A DNA stretch of 64,000 nucleotides from Gaiellasilicea sp037720595 (GTDB lineage: Bacteria > Actinomycetota > Thermoleophilia > Gaiellales > Gaiellaceae). Position 1 is the stretch's first letter. Each line of letters opens with the position of its first letter. The stretch lies in assembly GCA_037720595.1 (NCBI GenBank), contig JBBJLW010000019.1, positions 1 to 64,000 of the forward strand, in the 5' to 3' direction. Below are positions 34,349 to 43,015 of the stretch, piece after piece. The position numbers were made by a program, and so were the translations under genes. The notes below the pieces were generated by a model. That model was not told the DNA's origin and did not search any database. It was given only the letters and a program-made list of their open reading frames with translations.

Positions 34349-35614
34349 ATGCCCTCGCGGCTTCTCTGGCGCCGTTTTGCGACCGCCGCCGGCCTCTATG
34401 GCTCCACTGTTCTCGGGGTTCTCGGCACTGTCGTGGCGGCGCGGTCGCTCTCGAAGGACGACTTCGGCCTCTTCGCGACCGTCTTCGTGGCGGCCGGGTT
34501 CTTCCAGGTCCTGCTCGACCTCACCGTCGAGGAATCGCTGACCAAGTACGGCTTTCGCTACACGGCCTCGGAGCAGTGGGGACGGCTGCGTGGGCTCTTC
34601 CGCTCGGCGCTGCGCCTAAAGCTTCTCGGCGGCCTCTTGGCCGGGCTCGCGCTGCTCGCGCTTGCACCGCTCGCCGACACGATCTTCTCGAGCGACGGAC
34701 TCACCTGGGCGTTCGTCGCCGCCGCGCCGCTCCCGCTTCTGCAGTCGCCGGAGAACGTCTCCGCGACGGCGCTGCTCCTGCGCGGCCGCTACGACCTGCG
34801 CGGCCTCTTCCAAACGGTCTCGACCGGACTGCGGCTGATTGCGATCGCCGTTGGCGCGCAGTACGGCGTCGTCGAGATGGTGATCGGAATCGGAATCGCG
34901 CAGGCGGTTTCCACCTGCCTCGTGGGGATGGTGGGGCTCGCAGCCTTCCGGCGCTTTCCCCAGGTGCCGGCCGAGCGGCTCGGCGAGGATCGAAAGGGGA
35001 TCGTCTCCTTCGTCCTCCAGTCGAGCGCGGCTACCGGCCTCCTCTCCCTGCGCGCGGCGCTGGCCCCGCTGCTCCTCGGTGTCGCGGCTGGACCCACGCA
35101 GGTCGGCATCTTCCGGATCGCGCAGGCCCCGCAGTCGGGCTTCGCCGCCGCGAGCTCGCCGGTCCGGCTGATCCTGCTCACCGAGCAGACCCGCGATTGG
35201 GAGCGAGGCGCCGAGGCCCGCGTCCTCGCCGGCGTCCGCCGCTACACGGTGATCGCGACGCCGCTGATGCTCGTCGTCGTGCCCATCTTCCTCTGGCTGA
35301 TGCCGGATCTGATTCGGCTCGTCTTCGGCGCGCGGTACCTGGACGCGACCGACGCCGCCCGGCTGATCCTCGTTGCCGCCGGCCTCCAGCTCGCGATCGG
35401 CTGGACCAAGTCGCTCCCCGTCGCGATCGGGCGGCCGAACCTGCGACTCGTCACGCACGGGCTCGAAACCGTGGTACTGCTGCCGCTCGTCGTCGTGCTC
35501 GGCCTCGAGTGGGGCGCCACCGGCGCGGCTGCCGCGACGCTCGTCGCGACCGTCGTGTTCGCGCTCGCCTGGGCCGTCGTCTTTGCACGGATCCGCCGCG
35601 AGACGCCAGCGTGA
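34349..35614 (+). CDS. Wzx-type polysaccharide flippase
   Basis: A 421-residue protein with about twelve hydrophobic helices and the Polysacc_synt fold start (RFATAAGLYGSTVLGVLGTVVAARSLSK). It should flip the undecaprenyl-linked repeat unit across the membrane. ATG 34349 follows shortly after the hairpin repeat. It begins a run of ten plus-strand genes to 44148 with almost continuous GTGA/ATGA overlaps, so flipping and the following glycosyltransferases are probably co-expressed. A second flippase lies at 58115. Confidence 0.87.
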   Translation: MPSRLLWRRFATAAGLYGSTVLGVLGTVVAARSLSKDDFGLFATVFVAAGFFQVLLDLTVEESLTKYGFRYTASEQWGRLRGLFRSALRLKLLGGLLAGLALLALAPLADTIFSSDGLTWAFVAAAPLPLLQSPENVSATALLLRGRYDLRGLFQTVSTGLRLIAIAVGAQYGVVEMVIGIGIAQAVSTCLVGMVGLAAFRRFPQVPAERLGEDRKGIVSFVLQSSAATGLLSLRAALAPLLLGVAAGPTQVGIFRIAQAPQSGFAAASSPVRLILLTEQTRDWERGAEARVLAGVRRYTVIATPLMLVVVPIFLWLMPDLIRLVFGARYLDATDAARLILVAAGLQLAIGWTKSLPVAIGRPNLRLVTHGLETVVLLPLVVVLGLEWGATGAAAATLVATVVFALAWAVVFARIRRETPA

Positions 35615-36747
35615 GGGTACTGATCGTCTCCGGGATCTGGCCGCCCGACGTCGGCGGACCCGCGAGCCACTCGCCGGAGCTGGCGGCGTGCCTACACGCG
35701 CGCGGTCACCGCGTCGAGGTGCTGACGACCGCCGTAAGCCGTCCAGCCGTCCAGGAATACCCGGTGCGCTGGGTCGGCCGCGGGCTGCCGCCAGGGGTTC
35801 GCCATGCGACGTTCGCGCTTCAGCTCGCGAGGCTCGCGCACGCGGCCGACGTCGTCTACGTCAACTCGGTGCTGACGCGAGGCGTTGCTGGCGCGCGAGC
35901 GGCGCGGCGCCCCGTCGTCGTCAAGCTCACGGACGATCCCGCCCATGAACGGGCGCGGCGCTTCGAGCTCTTCGACGGCGACCTCGACGGCTTCCAGCTC
36001 TTCGGCGGCGGTCCGCGCGTGCAGGCACTGCGAGCGCTGCGGGACACCGCGCTGCGCCGCGCGTCGCTGGTCGTCTGCCCGAGCACGTATCTACGCGAGC
36101 ATGCACTCGGCTGGGGCCTGCGTCGCGAGCAGGTCGTCGTCGTCGAGAACGCGACGCCGGAGCTCCCCGAGTTGCCGACGCGCATGCAGGCTCGATCCGA
36201 GCTCGGGATCGAAGGGACGCTGCTCGCGTTCGCCGGCAGGCTCGGCCCGGCGAAGGCGCTCGACGTGGCACTCGCGGCGCTCGCCGAGCTCGAGGGGGTC
36301 ACGCTGCTGCTCGCCGGCGACGGGCCCGAGCGGACTGCTCTGGAGCGTCGAGCGGCCGAGCTCGGACTCGGCGAGCGGGCCTGCTTTCTCGGCGCGCTCG
36401 GGCGCGACGAGGTGCTGCGGCTCTTCCGCGCCGCCGATGCGTCGGTGCTCTCGTCGGCGTGGGAGAACTTCCCGCACACGCTCGTGGAGGCGCTTGCAGT
36501 CGGGACGCCCGTCGTCGCGACGGCGGTCGGCGGCGTGCCCGAGATCGTGCGCGACGGCGAGAACGGGCTGCTCGTACCGCCGGGCGATCCCGCAGCGCTG
36601 GCCGCCGCGCTGCGGCGATATCTGGGAGATCCGGAGCTGCAGGAGCGCCTCCGGTCGGCGGCCGCCCCCTCGGTCGAGCACCTACGGCCGGAGCGCATCT
36701 ACGGCAGGCTCGAAGAGCTTCTGACGCAGGTAGCTTCGAGGCGGTGA
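35611..36747 (+). CDS. GT4 glycosyltransferase, tandem pair A copy 1
   Basis: A 378-residue GT-B enzyme; GTG overlaps the flippase stop. It begins VLIVSGIWPPDVGGPASHSP and has VVCPSTYLREHALGWG, FAGRLGPAKALDVAL and the EX7E region as ENFPHTLVE. Nearly every motif recurs in the next gene, so the two arose by tandem duplication. It likely adds one sugar of the repeat unit; the pair may add similar sugars at successive positions. Confidence 0.9.
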   Translation: MRVLIVSGIWPPDVGGPASHSPELAACLHARGHRVEVLTTAVSRPAVQEYPVRWVGRGLPPGVRHATFALQLARLAHAADVVYVNSVLTRGVAGARAARRPVVVKLTDDPAHERARRFELFDGDLDGFQLFGGGPRVQALRALRDTALRRASLVVCPSTYLREHALGWGLRREQVVVVENATPELPELPTRMQARSELGIEGTLLAFAGRLGPAKALDVALAALAELEGVTLLLAGDGPERTALERRAAELGLGERACFLGALGRDEVLRLFRAADASVLSSAWENFPHTLVEALAVGTPVVATAVGGVPEIVRDGENGLLVPPGDPAALAAALRRYLGDPELQERLRSAAAPSVEHLRPERIYGRLEELLTQVASRR

Positions 36748-37874
36748 ACGTCCTCGTCGTCACCGGGATCTGGCCGCCCGATGTCGGCGGCCCAGCCAGC
36801 CACGCACCCGAGCTCGCGGCTTTCCTGCGCGCCCGCGGGCACGGCGTCGAGGTGGTGACGACCGCGGACGAGCCGCCGCCCGCGCCGGACTTTCCGGTTC
36901 ATGCCGTCCTTCGAGCCACTCCCGTCGGGCTTCGACATGCGCAGGTCGCTGCGCTGATCGCGCGTCGGGCGCGCCACGCCCACGTCGTCTACGCGACGAG
37001 CATGATCTCCCGTGCCGGTGCCGGCAGCACGCTCGCGCGACGCCCGCTCGTGCTGAAGCTCGTGGCCGACGCGGCCTACGAGCGCGCGAAACGACAGGGG
37101 GTCTTCACGGGCTCATTGGCCGCCTTCCAGGACGCGCGCGGCCCGCGGATCGCGGCGCTCCGCCTCGCTCGCGACCTCGCGCTGCGGCGCGCCTCCCACG
37201 TGGTCTGCCCGAGCGCGTTCCTGCGCGAGCTGGCGCTCGGCTGGGGACTCGCGCCCGACGAGGTGACCGTGCTCCCGAACGCGATTCCTCCCCTACCGGA
37301 GCTGCGCCGGGCCGAGGAGGTGCGCGCCGACCTCGGCCTCGAAGGACCGCTGCTCGTCTTCGCGGGGCGGATCAACGCGCAGAAGGCGCTCGACGTCCTG
37401 CTCGACGCGCTCGCCCAAGTCGACGGCCCGTCGCTCGCGCTGGTCGGCGACGGCCCCGAGCTGGCGCGGCTCCAGCGGCACGCCGCCGCGCTCGACCTCG
37501 ACGGGCGCGTCCGCTTCCTCGGCGCCCGATCGCGCACCGAGGTGCTGGAGCTCTTTCGGTCCGCCGACGCATCTGTCCTCTCCTCGGCCTGGGAGAACTT
37601 CCCGCACACCGTGGTCGAGGCGCTCGCCGTAGGGACGCCCGTGATCGGGACCGCGGTCGGCGGCGTCGCCGAGGTCGTGCGCGACGGGGAGAACGGCCTG
37701 CTCGTTCCGCCCGGCGATCCCGCCGCGTTCGCAGGCGCGCTGCGGCGCTTCTTCGAAGATGCGGAACTTCGGAGCCGGCTGAAAGCGGCGGCGCCGAGCT
37801 CCGTCGAGCACCTGCGACCGGAGCGGGTCTACGCCGAGCTGGAGCAGATCCTCGCTCGGGCGGCCGGCTCGTGA
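36744..37874 (+). CDS. GT4 glycosyltransferase, tandem pair A copy 2
   Basis: A 376-residue paralog of the preceding enzyme, with GIWPPDVGGPASHAPELA at the N-terminus, VVCPSAFLRELALGWG, FAGRINAQKALDVLLDAL and ENFPHTVVEALAVGTP as the EX7E donor site. GTG start overlaps the previous stop (GTGA). Differences cluster in the N-terminal acceptor half, as expected if the acceptor changed while the donor site was kept. Confidence 0.9.
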   Translation: MNVLVVTGIWPPDVGGPASHAPELAAFLRARGHGVEVVTTADEPPPAPDFPVHAVLRATPVGLRHAQVAALIARRARHAHVVYATSMISRAGAGSTLARRPLVLKLVADAAYERAKRQGVFTGSLAAFQDARGPRIAALRLARDLALRRASHVVCPSAFLRELALGWGLAPDEVTVLPNAIPPLPELRRAEEVRADLGLEGPLLVFAGRINAQKALDVLLDALAQVDGPSLALVGDGPELARLQRHAAALDLDGRVRFLGARSRTEVLELFRSADASVLSSAWENFPHTVVEALAVGTPVIGTAVGGVAEVVRDGENGLLVPPGDPAAFAGALRRFFEDAELRSRLKAAAPSSVEHLRPERVYAELEQILARAAGS

Positions 37875-38989
37875 GACCGCGTGTCGTGATGGTCGGGCGG
37901 ACGCGCTATCGCTTTCCCCTCTCCGCTGGCCTCGCCCGCAAGTTCGACGCACTCGGCGAGCGACTCGAGCTGCGTGTGCTCGCGACCGGCACCCGCGGGA
38001 ACCGGGTGGATCGACCGGAGTTCCGACTGCACCACCCGCTGCCCTCTCGCGCGCTCGACGGCGTCGTCTTCTATGCCCGGTTGCCGTTCAGGATCGCGCG
38101 CGAGTTGCGGAACTTCAGGCCACAAGCGGTGCTCGCTCAGAGCCCGTTCGAAGCGACCGCCGCGTACGGGGGCCGGATGCTCGCGAGGCGGCGCGTGCCC
38201 GTTGTGGTCGAGCTGCACGGCGACTGGGCGAGCTTCGCCCGGCTCTACGGCTCGCGCCTGCGTCAGCCGCTCGCGCCGGTACTCGACCGGGTCGCGGCCT
38301 GGTCGCTTCGCCGCGCCGACGCCGTGCGGACGCTCTCGCCCTTCACGACCGAGCTCGCGCGTCGGCACGGGGTCGAGCCCGCAGCCACGTTCACAACCTA
38401 CACCGATCTTTCGGCGTTCGCCGAACTGCCGACCGTGCCGCTACAGGAGCGCCCGGCCGCGCTCTTCGTCGGCGTGCTCCAGCGCTACAAGAACGTGGAC
38501 GGGATCGTCGCAGCTTGGCGGCTCGCCGCACCGCGTGTGCCCGAGGCACGCCTCGTCCTCGTGGGGGACGGTCCGATGCGCGCAGCGGTCGAGAGGCTCG
38601 TCGCCGAGCTGCCCGGGCAGACGGAGTGGCGGGCGTCGCTTTCGACGCCCGCGGTCGTGACCGCCCTCGATGACGCGTGGTGCCTGCTGCTCCCCTCCCG
38701 CTCGGAAGGGACGCCGAGAGTGATCCTCGAGGCGCTGTGTCGCGGACGAGCGGTGCTCGGTGGGCGCGTCGGCGGGATTCCCGATGCCGTCCGCGACGGG
38801 GGGACCGGCCTCCTCGTCGACCCGCACGACGTCGAGGGAATCGCAGACGCGCTCGTGCGGCTGCTCTCGGATCGCGCGCTCGCCGAGCGGCTCGGCGCGC
38901 AGGCGCTCGAGGATTCCCAACCCTGGCGCTATACCGCCGCCGAGTACGCGGACAACGTGGCCGCGCTGGTCGAGCGCGTGGCCGGATGA
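37871..38989 (+). CDS. GT4 glycosyltransferase, tandem pair B copy 1
   Basis: A 372-residue GT-B enzyme. N-terminus VVMVGRTRYRFPLSAGLARKFD, then ELHGDWASFARLYGSR, ADAVRTLSPFT and the donor site EGTPRVILEA as EX7E. It lacks the GG loop of classical GT4s at the extreme N-terminus. The next gene is a clear paralog. GTGA overlap with pair A. Donor and acceptor unknown. Confidence 0.88.
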   Translation: MRPRVVMVGRTRYRFPLSAGLARKFDALGERLELRVLATGTRGNRVDRPEFRLHHPLPSRALDGVVFYARLPFRIARELRNFRPQAVLAQSPFEATAAYGGRMLARRRVPVVVELHGDWASFARLYGSRLRQPLAPVLDRVAAWSLRRADAVRTLSPFTTELARRHGVEPAATFTTYTDLSAFAELPTVPLQERPAALFVGVLQRYKNVDGIVAAWRLAAPRVPEARLVLVGDGPMRAAVERLVAELPGQTEWRASLSTPAVVTALDDAWCLLLPSRSEGTPRVILEALCRGRAVLGGRVGGIPDAVRDGGTGLLVDPHDVEGIADALVRLLSDRALAERLGAQALEDSQPWRYTAAEYADNVAALVERVAG

Positions 38990-40071
38990 AGCTGCTCTTC
39001 GTCGGCCGCACGCGCTTCGCCTTCCCGCTCCCGGAGACCCTGGAACGGCGCTACGACGCGCTCTCGGGCGAGCTCGAGTGGCGGCAGATGGGTACCGGGC
39101 GCACGACCGACGAGCGCTTCGCGCTGGCGCCGACGTTTCCGATCGGGCGACTCGACGGGCTCGCGTTCTACGTCGCGCTTCCGCTTCGCATAGCTCGCGA
39201 GCTGCGCGGCTTTCGACCGGATGCGGTGCTCGCGCAAGGTCTGCAGGAGGCCGCGCTCGTCCTGCTCGCGCGCGCGCTGACGCGAGTGCCGACGAAGGTG
39301 ATAGCCGACGTGCACGGCGACTGGAGCGCGCCGACGAGACTCTACGGCTCGCGGGGTCGCCGGCTGCTCGACCCGCTCGCGGACGCGCTGGCGCGAGTCG
39401 GCCTTCGCCGGGCGGACGGCATCCGCACGATCTCGGGCTACACGACCGGGCTCGTCCGCGCGGCCGGTCGCGAGCCCGACGCCGAGTTCCCGGCCTACAT
39501 GGATCTCGAGCCGTTCCTCGGCCCGCCGGCGCCCCTGCCCGAGACGCCGAGCGCCCTCTTCGTCGGCACGCTCGAGCGCTCGAAGGCGATCGACGTCCTG
39601 ACGTCCGCCTGGCCGTCCGTTCGAGAGCGCGTCCCGGAGGCGCGGCTGCACGTCGTCGGATCGGGCTCGTTGCCGGCCCCCGCCGGCGAGGGAATCGCAT
39701 GGAGCCCGTCGCTGACGACAGTCGAGGTCGCCGCCGCTCTCGACGCCGCGACGCTACTCGTCCTGCCCTCGCGCTCGGAGGGCATGGGCCGCGTCCTCGT
39801 CGAGGCGTTCTGCCGAGGCCGTGGAGTCGTCGTCAGCCGCGTGGGCGGGATCCCCGACCTCGTCCGCGACGGCGAGAACGGCCTGCTCGTCGAGCCCGGA
39901 GACGCCGAGGCGCTGACGGGAGCGCTGGTGCGCGTTCTCGCCGACCGGGAGCTGGCGAAACGCCTCGGCGAAGGTGCGCACGCCGCGGCGAACCGCTCGA
40001 TCGCGACTCCGGAGGAGTTCGCCCGCCGGCTGCGGGTGCTCGTCCAGGACGTCACTAGACTTCCCGCGTGA
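38986..40071 (+). CDS. GT4 glycosyltransferase, tandem pair B copy 2
   Basis: A 361-residue paralog of the previous gene: LLFVGRTRFAFPLPETLERRYD, DVHGDWSAPTRLYGSRG, ADGIRTISGYT and EGMGRVLVE as EX7E. ATG overlaps the preceding stop (ATGA). The region before the donor domain is shorter than in copy 1 (PAPAGEGIAWSPSL in place of the longer helix). It probably acts in the same chain, after or in place of copy 1. Confidence 0.88.
   Translation: MKLLFVGRTRFAFPLPETLERRYDALSGELEWRQMGTGRTTDERFALAPTFPIGRLDGLAFYVALPLRIARELRGFRPDAVLAQGLQEAALVLLARALTRVPTKVIADVHGDWSAPTRLYGSRGRRLLDPLADALARVGLRRADGIRTISGYTTGLVRAAGREPDAEFPAYMDLEPFLGPPAPLPETPSALFVGTLERSKAIDVLTSAWPSVRERVPEARLHVVGSGSLPAPAGEGIAWSPSLTTVEVAAALDAATLLVLPSRSEGMGRVLVEAFCRGRGVVVSRVGGIPDLVRDGENGLLVEPGDAEALTGALVRVLADRELAKRLGEGAHAAANRSIATPEEFARRLRVLVQDVTRLPA
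40056..40061 (+). promoter_or_regulatory. -10 box TAGACT inside the upstream gene
   Basis: TAGACT lies 6 nt before the GTG at 40068. It may let the deacetylase and following genes be transcribed apart from the GT genes. Confidence 0.4.
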
Positions 40072-40961
40072 GAGCCGAGCGCGCCAAGCAGCTCCTGAAG
40101 AACGCGGTCTACCGCACGATCGGGGAGACAACGACGACCCTCACCCCCGCGAACGGCGCCGCCGACCGGACGCTGCGCGTGCTCATGTACCACAAGGTCA
40201 ACGACCAGCTCGAGAACCCGGTCACCGTCCCCACCGGCCGGTTCGCGGAGCAGATGGCGCTCCTGGCCGAGTTCGGCTACACGGTCGTCGGACTCGAGGC
40301 AGTGCTCGCCCACTACGTCGACGGCGCGGCGCTACCGCCCAAGGCAGTGCTGATCACCTTCGACGACGGCTACCGCGACAACCTCGAGAACGCGTTGCCC
40401 GCGCTGCAGAAGCACGGCTATCCGGCCGTCCTCTTCGCGCCGCTCGGCTATGTCGGCGACCGGCGCCCGCTGCCCCACGACGAGCATCTCGTCCAGCGCG
40501 GGATCATCAACCGCACTCTCGACTGGGGCGAGCTGCGCGAGCTCGAGCGGGCCGGGGTGCGGATCGAGTCGCACGGGATCTCGCACCGGCCGCTCGCCGA
40601 GCTCGAGATCGACGAGTCGGCGCGCGAGATCGCGATTTCGAAGCTGCGGCTCGAGGAGGCGCTCGGCCGCCCGGTGCGCGCGTTCGCCTACGTGAAGGGC
40701 TCCGAGGCGCACTACCGGCCCGTCCACCTGAGCCTGCTCCGCCAGGCCGGCTACGACCTCGGGTTCACGTCCGTCTCCGGCGCGAACGGCCCGGCGAGCG
40801 ACCGCTTCCGGCTGCGGCGCTACAACGTCGAGCCGTACCCGCCGCGCACGTTCGAACTTGTCCTCGCTGGCGCGTGCGACCTGATCTCGCTGAAGGACAC
40901 CGTCGCCGGGACGCACGCGCGGCGGGCGCTGAACGCGGCGCTCGGCACGTCGTCCAAGTGA
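40068..40961 (+). CDS. Polysaccharide deacetylase (CE4/NodB-like)
   Basis: A 297-residue protein. The NodB domain begins with LRVLMYHKV and holds the metal and catalytic motif TFDDGYRDN (about 103) and the ESHGISHRPL motif (His-x3-His pair) about 65 residues later. No signal peptide or helix is seen, so it may act in the cytoplasm on a nucleotide- or lipid-linked N-acetyl sugar, or be exported in an unusual way. GTGA overlap with the GT4 gene and with the acetyltransferase-like gene that follows suggests paired removal and addition of acyl groups. Confidence 0.87.
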   Translation: MRAERAKQLLKNAVYRTIGETTTTLTPANGAADRTLRVLMYHKVNDQLENPVTVPTGRFAEQMALLAEFGYTVVGLEAVLAHYVDGAALPPKAVLITFDDGYRDNLENALPALQKHGYPAVLFAPLGYVGDRRPLPHDEHLVQRGIINRTLDWGELRELERAGVRIESHGISHRPLAELEIDESAREIAISKLRLEEALGRPVRAFAYVKGSEAHYRPVHLSLLRQAGYDLGFTSVSGANGPASDRFRLRRYNVEPYPPRTFELVLAGACDLISLKDTVAGTHARRALNAALGTSSK

Positions 40962-41965
40962 CCCTCACACCCGCGCCGTACCAGCCGGCGAGACAGGAGG
41001 AGCTCTTCGCGCTGATGGATCGCGTGTGGGGGTCGCATATGCCCGCCCACGAGTTCGACTGGTGGTTCGAGGACAACCCCGTGGGCTCGCGGCTCGTGAC
41101 GCTCATGCAGGACGGTGACGACGTCGTCGGGGTCGCGGCCATGAGCTTCTTCCGGATGATCCTCGACGGTGAAGAGACAAGGGTGGCGATGCCCGTTCAC
41201 GTCGCGACCGATCCCGGCTACCGGCGCCGTGGGATCTTTCCGGCCCTCGAGGCGGTGAACGAGGAAGAGGCGGCCGCCTCGGGCTCGCCGGTGACGCTGA
41301 CCTTCCCGAACGCGGCCTCGCATCGGATCTTCGTTGGCCCGCTCGGCTGGATCGACCTCCCGTCGCGCCGGCTGTGGGCCCGCATCCTTCGGCCCAGCGC
41401 GGTTCCTCGCTACCTCCTCCGCCGGCCCGGACCGCCCGGGGGTCTGCGCGAGCTCGACCCCGCTCCGCGTGAGCTCGCGGGTCTGAGGATCGAGCCGCTG
41501 ACCGAGGTCGGGCCAGACGCTGACGAGCTCTGGCGGGCAGCGGCGCCCGCCTTCGGCAACCATCTCGTCAAGGACGCGGCTTACCTCGAGTGGCGTTTCG
41601 CGCGCGCCCCGCGCGAGTACCGGCTGTTCGGCGCCTATCGAGACGACCGGCTCGCGGCGCTCGCGGTGCTCGGCTACGCCTACCGGCACGGGGTGGCCGG
41701 CGGTTTCCTCGCCGACCTGATCGCGCCGCCGGGAGAGCGTGCCGCCGTCGTCGTGCTCCTGCGACGCGCTCTGGACGACGTTCGAGGCGGCGCCGACGCA
41801 CTCATCGCGCTCCCACCGCCGGCCCGTGCGCACCGGGCCGCCTTCCTGCAGGCGGGCTTTCTGCCCACCCACAAGTCGATTCGGTTCATCGGCAAGTCCT
41901 TGCGTCCGGAGGGCAGGCTGTCCGGGCCGTGGCATTTCGCGCTCGGCGACTTCGACTTCTTCTAG
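40958..41965 (+). CDS. GNAT-fold acyltransferase-like protein
   Basis: A 335-residue protein from a GTG overlapping the deacetylase stop. The N-terminal half is a GNAT domain (VVGVAAMSFFRMILDGEE, VATDPGYRRRGIFPALEAV, with the R-R-x-G-I/x-G-like acetyl-CoA loop). The C-terminal half looks like a second, degenerate GNAT domain (AYLEWRFARAPREYRLFGAY, AGFLADLIAPPGERAAV), as in FemAB-related or tandem GNAT proteins of capsule loci. It may acylate an amino sugar exposed by the deacetylase. That link is inferred from gene order. Confidence 0.78.
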   Translation: MTLTPAPYQPARQEELFALMDRVWGSHMPAHEFDWWFEDNPVGSRLVTLMQDGDDVVGVAAMSFFRMILDGEETRVAMPVHVATDPGYRRRGIFPALEAVNEEEAAASGSPVTLTFPNAASHRIFVGPLGWIDLPSRRLWARILRPSAVPRYLLRRPGPPGGLRELDPAPRELAGLRIEPLTEVGPDADELWRAAAPAFGNHLVKDAAYLEWRFARAPREYRLFGAYRDDRLAALAVLGYAYRHGVAGGFLADLIAPPGERAAVVVLLRRALDDVRGGADALIALPPPARAHRAAFLQAGFLPTHKSIRFIGKSLRPEGRLSGPWHFALGDFDFF

Positions 41966-41968
41966 AAC

Positions 41969-43015
41969 GTGAAGTTCATCGTCATCACCCAGCAGGTCGA
42001 CCCCGCCGATCCCGTTCTGGGGGCGACCGTGGCGAAGCTCCGTGCGCTCGCGGCGCGCGTCGACGAGCTCGTCGTCCTCTCGCTGGGCGACGCACCCGGC
42101 TCGCTGCCGGCGAACTGCCGCGTCAGGACGTTCGGCGGCGGGAGCAAGGCCACGCGCGGCCTCCGCTTCGCACGCGCGCTCGCGCCCGAGCTGCGCGGGG
42201 CCGACGCGGTGCTCGCTCACATGTGCCCGATTTACGCGGTGCTGGCGGCGCCGCTCGCCCGCCCGCTGCGGGTGCCGGTGCTGCTCTGGTTCGCGCACTG
42301 GCGAGCGAGCCCGCTCCTGCGCGCCGCGACTGCCGCGTCGACCAACGTGCTCAGCGTCGATCGTCGCTCCTTCGCGCTCGAGACGCCGAAGCTCGTCGCG
42401 CTCGGACACGGGATCGACTACGCGGGGTTGGAATGCAGAGCGCTCGAGTCCCGCGAGCGTCCCTCCAGCGACGAGCTGCGCGCGATCGTGCTCGGCCGCA
42501 CCTCGCCCGCGAAGGGAATCGAGACGATCCTGCGCGCCGTCCGCGAGGTGCCGGAGGCGCGGCTCGACGTCTACGGCACCTCCGGCAGCGACGAGGAACG
42601 CGGGCACCGCGCCGAGCTCGAGCGGCTGGTGGGCGAGCTCGGGCTGGACGGCCGCGCCGCGATCCACGAGCCGGTGCCGCGCAACAAGATCGGCGAGGTG
42701 CACGCGGCGGCCGACGTGCTCGTCAACAACATGCGCGCGGGCGCACCCGACAAAGCTGTCTACGAAGCCTGCGGCAGCTGTCTCCCCGTGCTCGCGTCGA
42801 ACCCGTCGTTCGACGACCTCTTCGCCGGGATCGAGCCGCCGCTCCGTTTCGAGCGCGAGTCGCCGGAGGATCTCGCCGGGCGGCTGCGAGCTCTGGCCGC
42901 GCTCACCGCGGAGGAGCGAGCCGCGATCGGTCGAACCCTGCGCGAGCGCGCCGTCGCCAGCCATTCCGTCGACTCGTGGGCCGAGGGTGTCCTCGCGGTC
43001 GTGCGTAGACGATGA
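41969..43015 (+). CDS. GT4 family glycosyltransferase
   Basis: A 348-residue GT-B protein starting at GTG 41969, 3 nt after the previous stop. N-terminus FIVITQQVDPADPVLGATV, then VLLWFAHWRAS and a VLGRTSPAKGIETILRAV donor-domain strand. The EX7E region is atypical: AGAPDKAVYEACGSCLPVLAS, which keeps the second Glu but not the first. Such variants occur in GT4 enzymes of capsule loci. It probably adds a sugar in the same repeat unit. Confidence 0.83.
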   Translation: MKFIVITQQVDPADPVLGATVAKLRALAARVDELVVLSLGDAPGSLPANCRVRTFGGGSKATRGLRFARALAPELRGADAVLAHMCPIYAVLAAPLARPLRVPVLLWFAHWRASPLLRAATAASTNVLSVDRRSFALETPKLVALGHGIDYAGLECRALESRERPSSDELRAIVLGRTSPAKGIETILRAVREVPEARLDVYGTSGSDEERGHRAELERLVGELGLDGRAAIHEPVPRNKIGEVHAAADVLVNNMRAGAPDKAVYEACGSCLPVLASNPSFDDLFAGIEPPLRFERESPEDLAGRLRALAALTAEERAAIGRTLRERAVASHSVDSWAEGVLAVVRRR

